Assembly (NCBI GenBank): GCA_018818165.1
Contig: JAHISP010000091.1
Location: forward strand, 1 to 50,054
Reading direction: 5' to 3'
Source of the DNA: Bacteroidota bacterium
Lineage (GTDB): Bacteria; Bacteroidota; Ignavibacteria; Ignavibacteriales; Melioribacteraceae
Length of the DNA: 50,054 nucleotides
The notes under the pieces are model-generated. The model did no database searches. It saw nothing but the letters and a program-made list of their open reading frames with translations, and was not told where the DNA came from. Shown here piece by piece: positions 43,123-50,054 of the stretch. Both the position numbers and the translations under genes were made by a program. Numbering within the stretch: position 1 is the stretch's first letter; each line of letters opens with the position of its first letter.

Positions 43123-43489
43123 TTATGGATTTAATTTGTATATAGTAGAAAATCTCACAAGGACTTAAGTTTATTTTATGATACCAGCTTAATTACTCTA
43201 AAAGATAAACGAAAAAAGTATTGAATTTTAAATAAAGCTATATTGATGAACTGGCGGCAGTTCATCAATATATATGTTCCCATTTCCATTGCGATGATTT
43301 GAGCTTGCAAAGACAATGCAGCATAAATGAATGAGAATATAACAAAAATAAAAAACAAAGAAACGCTAACAAAGGCTATTTGCAATAAGGGTTTCAGAGG
43401 TAATTCAAGCTTTCTGCCAATTGATAATTTTCTTGGATAAAAGTAAATTATTATTTACCTTTGATTGGATTTAAAATGGATTAGGTTAA
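43123..43489. other. Gap with a strong terminator-like hairpin
   Basis: ATATTGATGAACTG-GCGG-CAGTTCATCAATAT (43240-43271) is a perfect 14-bp stem with a tetraloop, 118 bp after the phosphoesterase stop, and is probably a transcription end point. The rest holds a GCTAACAAAGGC string near 43370 that resembles the other cassette-boundary sequences, and nothing else recognised. Confidence 0.65.
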
Positions 43490-43675
43490 ATGAAATGTTC
43501 CGAACTTTATCGACTTTTAATCAAAGATGGTTGGTATCCAACTTCTCAAAAAGGTTCACATGTAAAGATGAAACATGACACAAAACCTGGACTGATAATT
43601 TTCCCAAACCACGGAACTCAAGAGGTAGGTAAAGGACTGGAGAAAAAAATACTTAAAGATGCTGGAATAAAATAG
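43490..43675 (+). CDS. hicA: HicA family mRNA interferase toxin
   Basis: A 61-residue toxin with the double-stranded RNA-binding-like HicA fold. The catalytic histidine H24 lies in KGSHVKMKH, and PNHGTQEVGKGLEKKILKDA is the conserved second half. HicA cuts mRNA and is neutralised by HicB. The gene precedes hicB, the usual order. The length is normal and the motif intact, so it should be active. Confidence 0.92.
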   Translation: MKCSELYRLLIKDGWYPTSQKGSHVKMKHDTKPGLIIFPNHGTQEVGKGLEKKILKDAGIK

Positions 43676-43696
43676 TGATTGATAAAAAGGATAAAT

Positions 43697-44095
43697 ATGA
43701 AAACGACAAAAAAAAAAATTAAAGTGACAGTTGAGAAAACCGATACTGGATTTTCTGGTTTCTGCGATAATTATCCAATATTTACAACTGGTCGGACAAT
43801 TCCCGAGTTAATTGATAATGCATTCGAAGCAGCAAATATCTATTTTGAGGATGTTAAAATTAAATTGACACATGATAATCTTAAATTCGAAATTGACTTT
43901 AAACAATTTTTCCAATATTACAAAGTACTAAATTCAAAGTTTCTTGCTGATAAGATTGGGATGAACCCTACTCTTTTATCACAATATGTACAAGGACATA
44001 AAAAACCTTCTGATAGGCAGACTGAGAAAATATTATATGGCATCCATCAGATTGGACAAGAATTATCTGAGATTAATTTGATTTATAGACATTAA
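43697..44095 (+). CDS. hicB: HicB family antitoxin with XRE-type DNA-binding domain
   Basis: A 132-residue antitoxin. The N-terminal degenerate RNase H-like HicB domain (about 8-55; VTVEKTDTGFSGFCDNYPIF) should bind HicA, and the C-terminal helix-turn-helix (about 75-130; LADKIGMNPTLLSQYVQGHK) should repress the operon. The ATG at 43697 is preferred: AAAAGGA lies 6 bp upstream. An in-frame TTG at 43679 lacks a site. The start is 21 bp after the hicA stop. Confidence 0.9.
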   Translation: MKTTKKKIKVTVEKTDTGFSGFCDNYPIFTTGRTIPELIDNAFEAANIYFEDVKIKLTHDNLKFEIDFKQFFQYYKVLNSKFLADKIGMNPTLLSQYVQGHKKPSDRQTEKILYGIHQIGQELSEINLIYRH

Positions 44096-44109
44096 AAAGG
44101 CACTACATA

Positions 44110-44235
44110 CAGCATACAATATAAAACAGTTGGGATTCAGTATTTTACGAGTATTTTGTTTTTAAATCAACTATTTACTCGGTGGATACAGACGCGCTCC
44201 GAAAACCCAACGTTTCATACACGTAACCGTTATAC
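44110..44235. repeat. Imperfect inverted repeat before the VIT gene
   Basis: CAATATAAAACAGTTGGG on the left resembles the reverse complement of CCCAACGTTTCATACAC on the right, giving a long imperfect stem, followed by GTAACCGTTATACATAATTT. Such sequences flank accessory genes in this region (also 42032 and 45024). They may be remnants of recombination sites. Confidence 0.4.
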
Positions 44236-44257
44236 ATAATTTTAAGACAGGAAAAAA

Positions 44258-44959
44258 ATGATAACAATAGACAATTATTTAGATAGCCATTACATAAACA
44301 GAAGCAATTGGTTAAGAGCAGCCGTCTTGGGTGCAAACGATGGTATTATTTCTATCTCAAGTCTCGCAATTGGGGTAGCTACAGCAAGCACAACAAAAGA
44401 GTCAATACTATTAGCAACTATTGCAGGGCTGGTAGCAGGTGCGTTGTCTATGGCTGCCGGAGAATATGTTTCTGTTAGTTCTCAAACGGATATTGAGAAA
44501 GCTGATATTGAAAGGGAGAGGCAGGAACTTAAAGAAATGCCCGAGAATGAATTAAAAATTTTAGCTCAAATTTATGAGCAAAGGGGCGTAAAAAAAGAAA
44601 CAGCTCTACAAGTAGCTAAAGAATTAATGGAAGAAGATGCTTTAGGAGCGCATATCAGAGACGAATTAGGTATCAATGAAGTAAGTCAAGCAAAGCCAAT
44701 TCAAGCAGCTTTCACCTCTGGAGTTGCTTTTACCGTAGGTGGATTTTTACCTCTTTTAGTTACAATTTTTGCCCCTATTCTTAATATTGAGTATTTCCTT
44801 TATGGATTTACCATATTATCACTAACTATACTTGGTGCAGTATCTGCAAAAACTGGCGGTTCAAGCATCCCAAAAGCTATTATGAGGATAGTGGTTTGGG
44901 GGACAATTGCAATGGGATTATCTGCTCTGGTGGGATATATCTTTGGCGTGAATGTCTAA
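44258..44959 (+). CDS. VIT1/CCC1 family iron or manganese transporter
   Basis: A 233-residue membrane protein of the vacuolar iron transporter family. The N-terminus NRSNWLRAAVLGANDGIISI is the family hallmark; SMAAGEYVSVSSQTDIEKAD is the second. A cytoplasmic Glu-rich metal-binding helical region (about 85-140) separates helices 2 and 3; five helices in total. It would export Fe2+ or Mn2+ or sequester it. ACAGGAAAAAA precedes the ATG. Confidence 0.9.
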   Translation: MITIDNYLDSHYINRSNWLRAAVLGANDGIISISSLAIGVATASTTKESILLATIAGLVAGALSMAAGEYVSVSSQTDIEKADIERERQELKEMPENELKILAQIYEQRGVKKETALQVAKELMEEDALGAHIRDELGINEVSQAKPIQAAFTSGVAFTVGGFLPLLVTIFAPILNIEYFLYGFTILSLTILGAVSAKTGGSSIPKAIMRIVVWGTIAMGLSALVGYIFGVNV

Positions 44960-45023
44960 AATAAACGAAGAAAAAATAATTATAAACTGTAGTGAAAAAG
45001 ACTAAGATAATTAACAAACTACG

Positions 45024-45051
45024 CCCAACACAGCAAATAGCTGATGTTGGG
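45024..45051. terminator. Hairpin after the VIT gene
   Basis: CCCAACACAGC-aaata-GCTGATGTTGGG forms an 11-bp stem with one bulged A. It may end transcription of the VIT gene 64 bp upstream or be part of a cassette-boundary repeat; no T-run follows. Confidence 0.55.
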
Positions 45052-45251
45052 TAAAATGCTAAAATAAAGGTTTTCGGCTCTTAGCCAAGTCCATCTCGCT
45101 GTGTTCTCGTAAAACCGCACAAACCATATGCGAGACCGTTACCAAACCCAAATAAACCAAAATGAATTACTCTACAGACACATTCTCCCCTGTTTTATTT
45201 TTAGTTTGCATATCTTTGCTTTCTTAAATATTTAATGAAAATTGGATTAAA

Positions 45252-46298
45252 ATGATAGATTATAAAAATTGTAACATTGAGCAGGTTGCTGTTCATAAAG
45301 TTGGTAATAAAACACATCGGGAACAATTATTTTTATCAAAATCAATTCTTGATACTTCGGATGTTAAATTAAACGAATTACTAAAAAAATATTTCCTAAA
45401 ACCATTTGTGGAAACGGAGTTTTATAATTTTACATTTTCAGATGATGATTTTGAGTTAAACCCAATTTACCATTATGCCAAAACCTTCTTTGCTGATTCC
45501 AATGCATTTCATAAAACCTCAATAAGAATTGCAAAGCATTTATTTGAAGTTTCAGTTCATCCAAATATTAAATCGGGAGATTTATTTGTTGCAAAATTTA
45601 ACAACATTCAAATTGATGATGAATCGGTTGATGTTATTGGCATATTTAAATCTGAAAATAGACAACCTTTTTTGAAAGTTAATAGTAAAAAAGATGATTT
45701 CGTTTTAAAATATGATGATGGAATAAATATTGACAAACTCGATAAGGGATGTTTAATATTTAATGTTGCAAAATCTGAAGGCTATAAAGTCTGCATTGTT
45801 GATAAGTTAAATAAATCAATGGAAGCCCAATATTGGAGAGACCTTTTTCTTAAAATAACTCCTTGCAATGATAATTATCACTACACAAAAGAATTTTTAG
45901 ATTTAACAAAAAGTTTTGTCACAAATCAAATTTCAGAAGAATTTGATTTAAGCAAGACTGATAAAATTGATATGCTAAATCGTTCAGTAGATTATTTTAA
46001 AACTCACGATTCCTTTAATAAACGCGAATTTGAAGAAAATGTATTTAACGACGATAGCTTTATTGATTCATTTCGCAATTATGACCGCGAATATAGAAGG
46101 CAAAATGATATTTCAATAGAAGATGATTTTGAAATATCCACTTTTGCAGTAAAAAAACAATCAAAGGCTTTCAAAAAAGTATTGAAACTGGATGACAATT
46201 TTGACATTTTTATTCATGGTGATAATAGCAAAATTACTCAAGGTGTTGAAAAAGATGGAAGAAAGTTTTACAAAATATATTACGAAAACGAGGAATAA
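45252..46298 (+). CDS. NdpA/YejK family nucleoid-associated protein
   Basis: A 348-residue member of the 37-kDa nucleoid-associated protein family. The start IDYKNCNIEQVAVHKVGNKT, the SGDLFVAKF block and GCLIFNVAKSEGYKVCIVD followed by EAQYWRDLFL are family features. It should be a cytoplasmic, nucleoid-linked protein; the function is not well understood. It sits in accessory DNA, so it may be mobile-element cargo rather than a housekeeping gene. Confidence 0.85.
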   Translation: MIDYKNCNIEQVAVHKVGNKTHREQLFLSKSILDTSDVKLNELLKKYFLKPFVETEFYNFTFSDDDFELNPIYHYAKTFFADSNAFHKTSIRIAKHLFEVSVHPNIKSGDLFVAKFNNIQIDDESVDVIGIFKSENRQPFLKVNSKKDDFVLKYDDGINIDKLDKGCLIFNVAKSEGYKVCIVDKLNKSMEAQYWRDLFLKITPCNDNYHYTKEFLDLTKSFVTNQISEEFDLSKTDKIDMLNRSVDYFKTHDSFNKREFEENVFNDDSFIDSFRNYDREYRRQNDISIEDDFEISTFAVKKQSKAFKKVLKLDDNFDIFIHGDNSKITQGVEKDGRKFYKIYYENEE

Positions 46299-46323
46299 AT
46301 TTGGATATTACGAGAATTCCAAA

Positions 46324-46467
46324 ATGAAATTACGCAAAATAAATCCAGCCCTAATATTTGTGGATATTCAAAAAGCATTTGATGATGAAAATTATTGGGG
46401 AGGAAACAGAAATAATAAAGATGCTGAAACTTTAGCAAACTTAAATGAGGAGTTTGCGAAATTATGA
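46324..46467 (+). pseudogene. Truncated isochorismatase-family hydrolase
   Basis: Forty-seven codons read MKLRKINPALIFVDIQKAFD then DENYWGGNRNNKDAETLANL, the first strand and catalytic Asp region of the isochorismatase-like cysteine hydrolases. The frame then stops at 46465, whereas the family has about 180 residues with Lys and Cys catalytic residues further on. The remainder is missing, so it is a fragment. Confidence 0.8.
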
Positions 46468-46546
46468 ATACTGAAAAATTAATTGAACTAATTTAATAAG
46501 ATACACTACTTAAATAAATTTATTTTACAATTTGGAAGGCAAAAAC

Positions 46547-47224
46547 ATGAAACTTATTTCCATTTTTTTTTTATTCTTATTATTAACCAGTTTAACTCAA
46601 GCTCAAGACTGGGCAAATCTGAATCGCTTTAAAGACGAAAATTCAAAACTTGGATTACCAGCGGCAGACGAAAACAGAATTGTATTTATGGGAAATTCAA
46701 TTACTGAAGGTTGGAGCAAATTTGATTCTTCTTTTTTTGCTAACAAACCTTATGTAAATCGTGGTATTAGTGGACAAACCACACCGCAAATGCTTCTCAG
46801 ATTTAGACAAGATGTTATAAATCTTAATCCAAAATTGGTTGTTATTTTAGCTGGGACAAATGATATTGCAGGAAATTCTGGACCAATGACTTTAGAAATG
46901 ATTATGGAAAATATTGTTTCGATGACAGAATTAGCACTGGCGAACAATATAAATGTTGTGCTAAGTTCCGTTTTACCAGCTTATGATTATCCTTGGAAAC
47001 GTGGATTAAATCCAGCAGAAAAAATTGATTCTCTCAACGCAATGATAGAGAATTACGCTGATGAATCTGAAATAGGTTACTTGGACTATTATTCCGCTAT
47101 GGTTGATGAGAGAAAAGGATTAAAAAGCGAATTCACTTATGATGGCGTTCATCCAAATGAGACTGGGTATAAAATAATGGGTCCTTTGGCAGATGAAGCA
47201 ATTCAAAAAGCTTTGGCTAAATAA
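46547..47224 (+). CDS. SGNH/GDSL hydrolase, secreted
   Basis: A 225-residue exported esterase. The signal peptide ends LTQAQ. The catalytic serine S51 is in FMGNSITEGW (block I), block II is the GISGQTT region, GTND is block III and DGVHPNETGY supplies the Asp-His pair (block V). Targets of such enzymes are acetylated sugars or lipids. The start ATG at 46547 follows GGAAGGC; an upstream TTG at 46532 is less likely. Confidence 0.9.
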   Translation: MKLISIFFLFLLLTSLTQAQDWANLNRFKDENSKLGLPAADENRIVFMGNSITEGWSKFDSSFFANKPYVNRGISGQTTPQMLLRFRQDVINLNPKLVVILAGTNDIAGNSGPMTLEMIMENIVSMTELALANNINVVLSSVLPAYDYPWKRGLNPAEKIDSLNAMIENYADESEIGYLDYYSAMVDERKGLKSEFTYDGVHPNETGYKIMGPLADEAIQKALAK

Positions 47225-47542
47225 TTCTTTAATTATAATTATAAATTTGTTTCAACTTCTTTACATTATTTTATAATTAAACTTATAGGAGAAAAGTGAA
47301 TTTCAAAAAAATCTTTTCCTTATTCTGTAGATGTAAAATTTAATGTGCTTTATGCCGAAAGTTGTTTCAATAATCAAGTAATTGAAAGAGACACGATTAT
47401 TCTGAATAATTGACCAATTAGAATAATAATTAAAAATAAAGAGATATAAATGACATCAAACAATATTTATATTTTATAAACATTGCGTATATTATTCGAG
47501 TAGCAATATTATTAAATAATTTTTATCAAAATTGAGTCTATT
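47225..47542. other. Gap with a degenerate gene fragment
   Basis: TATAGGAG at 47284-47291 is a good ribosome binding site, followed by GTG (47296) and a signal-like VNFKKIFSLF, but the frame stops after 15 codons. A second frame continues from 47303 to 47413 (SKKSFPYSVDVKFNVLYAES...). This looks like a frameshifted small gene. The rest is AT-rich DNA with no signal recognised. Confidence 0.4.
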
Positions 47543-47959
47543 ATGAAAATGATAACAAAATATACATTCTTAGTACTTAACTTAATTATCGTCTCAATAA
47601 TGCTTTCAGGGTGTAATGCGTCAAATGAATCGATAAATTCTTCAAGTGAAAATTTTGATGAATTCTACAATAAATTTCATTCAGATAGCCTGTTTCAATT
47701 ATCCAGAGTAAAATTCCCTTTAGGTGGTAAATCCATTCAAGGTGTAGATCAATCAGAATGGACAAAGGATAATTGGCAAATGATGAAAGCCAAAATATAT
47801 GATGTTGATACTTCGGAATACAAAGTTTTTTACAAAAAAACTGAAAATGAATTTATTCAAAAGATATGGATTGAAGATTCTGGTTTTAACTTGGAATACA
47901 GATTTGAATTAATTGATAATAAGTGGTTTCTAGTTTATACTTTAGATCAAAACATATAA
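47543..47959 (+). CDS. DUF4348-like lipoprotein
   Basis: A 138-residue lipoprotein with lipobox MLSGC. The mature part begins with the FDEFYNKFHSDSLFQLSRVK block and FPLGG, then WTKDNWQ, matching the DUF4348 pattern of Bacteroidota; function unknown. It is complete in length for such a small domain. Confidence 0.72.
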   Translation: MKMITKYTFLVLNLIIVSIMLSGCNASNESINSSSENFDEFYNKFHSDSLFQLSRVKFPLGGKSIQGVDQSEWTKDNWQMMKAKIYDVDTSEYKVFYKKTENEFIQKIWIEDSGFNLEYRFELIDNKWFLVYTLDQNI

Positions 47960-48044
47960 ATTAAATGTTCAGAAAGATATAATTATAGAATTATACTTCA
48001 ATGATATTAGGTGAAAATTACTTAAACAAAAAGGAGAACCAGAA

Positions 48045-49415
48045 ATGGTGAAATATCTAAATATTTTTAAAAACAAATTATTTTCATTAACAATAATTTT
48101 CTTTATAATTATTCCAATTTTTAGTTGCGCACAAAATAGTTCAAAAGTACATCCAGAATGGAGTAAAAATGCCGCAATTTATGAAGCAAATATTCGTCAA
48201 CATACACCCGAAGGAACGTTCAAAGCATTTGAAGCACATTTACCTCAGCTAAAAGATATGGGAATTGGAATTGTCTGGCTAATGCCTATCCAACCAATTG
48301 GAAAAGAAAACAGAAAAGGAAGTTTAGGAAGTTATTATTCAATAAGCGATTACACTGCTGTTAATCCAGAGTTTGGAACAATTGATGATTTAAAATCATT
48401 AGTAAATAAAGCTCATAAATTAGGAATGCATGTAATTCTCGATTGGGTTGCAAACCATACTGCTTGGGATCATCCTTGGGTTAAATCTAATCCAGAATTT
48501 TACACAAAAGATTCTGACGGAAATTTTGTTCCACCCGTTGCAGATTGGTCAGATGTTATTGATTTAAATTATGACAATCATGAATTAAGAATGGAAATGA
48601 CCAAATCCATGGAATTTTGGATTACAAATTGTGATATTGATGGCTTTAGATGCGATGTTGCGGCTATGGTTCCTACAGATTTTTGGAATAGTGTAACTAA
48701 TACATTAACGAAAATAAAACCAGTATTTATGCTTGCTGAAGCCAGTGAACCTGAATTACAAGAACATGCTTTTGATATGACGTACGGTTGGCAGTTTAAA
48801 GATTTAATGAATGATATTTCAAAAGGTAAAAAATCAGTAGAAGATTTATATGATTATTACAAATGGCAAAAAGCCACTTACTCTCCTGATGATTATCAAA
48901 TGATGTTTACAACTAATCACGACGAAAATTCTTGGAATGGAACTGTTAAAGAACGTTTGGGGGATGCTGTAGAAACTTTTGCTGTCTTAACTGGAGTTGT
49001 AAATGGAATGCCTTTAGTTTATAGCGGTCAGGAAGCTGGACTTGATAAGGCACTTAAATTTTTTGAAAAAGATACTATTGTTTGGAAAGATAATAATCTT
49101 CGCAACATTTATACAAAATTGTTTCAATTAAAAAAGACTAACAAAGCACTTTGGAATGGAACCTCTGGCGGTGAAATGAACATTATAAAATCCAGCGATG
49201 AGAAAAATATCTTCAGCTTTACAAGAGAAAAAAATGGAGATAAAATTGTTTCTATTTTTAATCTATCACCTAATAAAACCAGCTTCTCAATTGAAGACAA
49301 ATTGTTAACGGGTAGTTACACAAATTTATTTTCTAATGAAAAAATTGAACTTAAAAATGTCCAAAATTTTGAATTAGATTCTTGGGGTTATATAGTTTTA
49401 ACGGTTCAACAGTAA
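48045..49415 (+). CDS. GH13 family alpha-amylase-like enzyme, lipoprotein
   Basis: A 456-residue exported glycoside hydrolase with lipobox IFSC. All four GH13 regions are present: DWVANHTAWD (I), GFRCDVAAM with nucleophile D204 (II), LAEA with acid/base E232 (III) and TTNHDENSW with D293 (IV). The start YEANIRQHTPEGTFKAFEAH is typical of maltodextrin-acting enzymes. A short C-terminal beta domain (about 375-456) follows the barrel. It probably degrades alpha-glucans at the cell surface. AAGGAG precedes the ATG by 8 bp. Confidence 0.9.
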   Translation: MVKYLNIFKNKLFSLTIIFFIIIPIFSCAQNSSKVHPEWSKNAAIYEANIRQHTPEGTFKAFEAHLPQLKDMGIGIVWLMPIQPIGKENRKGSLGSYYSISDYTAVNPEFGTIDDLKSLVNKAHKLGMHVILDWVANHTAWDHPWVKSNPEFYTKDSDGNFVPPVADWSDVIDLNYDNHELRMEMTKSMEFWITNCDIDGFRCDVAAMVPTDFWNSVTNTLTKIKPVFMLAEASEPELQEHAFDMTYGWQFKDLMNDISKGKKSVEDLYDYYKWQKATYSPDDYQMMFTTNHDENSWNGTVKERLGDAVETFAVLTGVVNGMPLVYSGQEAGLDKALKFFEKDTIVWKDNNLRNIYTKLFQLKKTNKALWNGTSGGEMNIIKSSDEKNIFSFTREKNGDKIVSIFNLSPNKTSFSIEDKLLTGSYTNLFSNEKIELKNVQNFELDSWGYIVLTVQQ

Positions 49416-49450
49416 AGTTTATTTATGGGAGATGTCACTTTGTCATCTCC
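49407..49450. terminator. Terminator hairpin of the amylase gene, with a duplicate downstream
   Basis: GGAGATG-t-CA-ctt-TG-t-CATCTCC (49428-49450) is a stem-loop 12 bp after the stop. The segment CAACAGTAAAGTT...GGAGATGTCACTTTGTCATC is repeated at 49927-49967, including the last codons CAA CAG TAA, so the amylase 3' end has been duplicated about 520 bp downstream. Confidence 0.8.
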
Positions 49451-49619
49451 TATTCCAAAAATTTTTAAAAATAATCTTTACAAATACTTAATAGAATAAA
49501 AATCACCTTCCAACTATTTTCCTTTCTTCAGTATTGGGGCACCTCAACTTTTTAAGAACATTGTAGTAATTTAGCCTATTTCTAATACAGTTATACAAGT
49601 TTGTCAGTATCGGGGCTTT

Positions 49620-49667
49620 GCGATTCGGCGAATCGCACTACATTGTAGCTCGAATCGCTGATTCGAG
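49620..49667. repeat. Pair of adjacent perfect hairpins
   Basis: GCGATTC-GGC-GAATCGC (49620-49636) and CTCGAATC-GCT-GATTCGAG (49649-49667) are perfect stems with 3-nt loops, 12 bp apart and sharing the GAATCGC word. The surrounding 49451-49926 has no gene. This is probably a dispersed structural repeat. Confidence 0.75.
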
Positions 49668-49926
49668 AGCTTTGCCATTTACTAGTTTGCTATTCACACT
49701 ACAAAAATTAATATAACAAATATATCTTGTCTTTTTTATCAAAAAACCAATTGTCTTGGATTCTTTATTTGTCCATATTATTTTGAGATAATCTGTACTG
49801 AAATACTTTCAATATATATTTTTCTTTTATCTTAAATACACTTACAAATTAACTTGGGACACCCATTTTTTGAAATATCTTTGCAAATTAAACTAATTTC
49901 TGTCTTTTAAAAAATTGTGCGGAAAA

Positions 49927-49985
49927 CAACAGTAAAGTTAATTTCTAGGAGATGTCACTTTGTCATCCAATGCTGTCAACTTAAG
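49927..49985. repeat. Second copy of the amylase tail, joined to a foldback-element end
   Basis: 49927-49967 repeats the amylase terminator region, but the hairpin's right half is cut off after GTCATC and replaced by AATGCTGTCAACTTAAG (49969-49985). That is the terminus of the foldback element at 779-1133. A new element copy therefore appears to start here, inserted in the hairpin, and continues past the window. Confidence 0.7.
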
Positions 49986-50054
49986 AAAACACTTTTAAGT
50001 TATGTCATTCCCAAATGCTCTTGTTGGGAATCTTAGCCAAAAATTAGATTCCGC

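Noticed and set aside
1-50054. tRNA and rRNA genes
   Set aside because: No cloverleaf with a GTTCRAN T-arm and CCA-like end, and no rRNA stretch, was found on either strand by eye; a covariance scan would be needed for certainty.

Overview
This 50 kb window is AT-rich bacterial DNA, most likely from the Ignavibacteria/Chlorobi side of the Bacteroidota superphylum. The evidence is a secreted protein with the Ignavibacteria-style type IX sorting tail (NYPNPFNPST core, 18476-19567), a bacillithiol gene (bshB1), a GWxTD protein, a UbiA-type archaeal-lipid-like prenyltransferase, SPII lipoproteins and DUF families common in that group. No rRNA or tRNA gene was seen.

Region 1 (1-3.4 kb) holds three unrelated repeat structures (a 7-bp tandem array, a 42-bp minisatellite and a nested foldback element) and a dipeptidyl-peptidase III-like lipoprotein. 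Region 2 (3.4-10.8 kb) is a tight operon of PrkA kinase, YeaH (DUF444), SpoVR and a second, divergent PrkA-like ATPase.

Region 3 (11.3-25.3 kb) looks like an envelope and stress locus. It has two paralogous NarL-type regulators (one with a dead receiver site), a two-domain KaiC-like ATPase, an Mla lipid-transport operon, a DUF3494 (ice-binding-like) secreted protein, a lipoprotein followed by a frameshifted csbD, a DUF4382 lipoprotein, an outer-membrane barrel protein, two OmpA-family proteins and an lmo0937-type peptide. A shared upstream motif (core TTCATCC) precedes four transcription units. The region carries old segmental duplications: a remnant of mlaD lies in front of the Mla operon, and an array of hairpins about 48 bp apart follows it.

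Region 4 (25.5-31.3 kb) is a defence cassette inserted at rimO. A 155-bp copy of the rimO promoter and first 31 codons is left at 26806-26960; the intact rimO starts at 31250 behind a second copy. Between them, all on the minus strand, lie a lipoprotein, a TIR protein and a two-TM/macro-domain protein that together match type II Thoeris, a septoil-knot (DUF6150) protein, a decayed 41-bp repeat array and a DUF6261-like protein.

Region 5 (31.2-40.6 kb) is core genome: rimO, GWxTD protein, PfkB kinase, Omp85 protein, UbiA, rnhB and yraN, then bshB1 and a DUF4395 membrane protein. Region 6 (40.6-46.5 kb) is an accessory patch with a dead tyrosine recombinase, a Bro-N/Fic gene broken by one in-frame stop, a metallophosphoesterase, HicAB, a VIT-type transporter, NdpA and a truncated isochorismatase, separated by strong stem-loops. 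Region 7 (46.5-50 kb) has an SGNH hydrolase, a DUF4348 lipoprotein and a GH13 amylase, ending in repeat-rich DNA.
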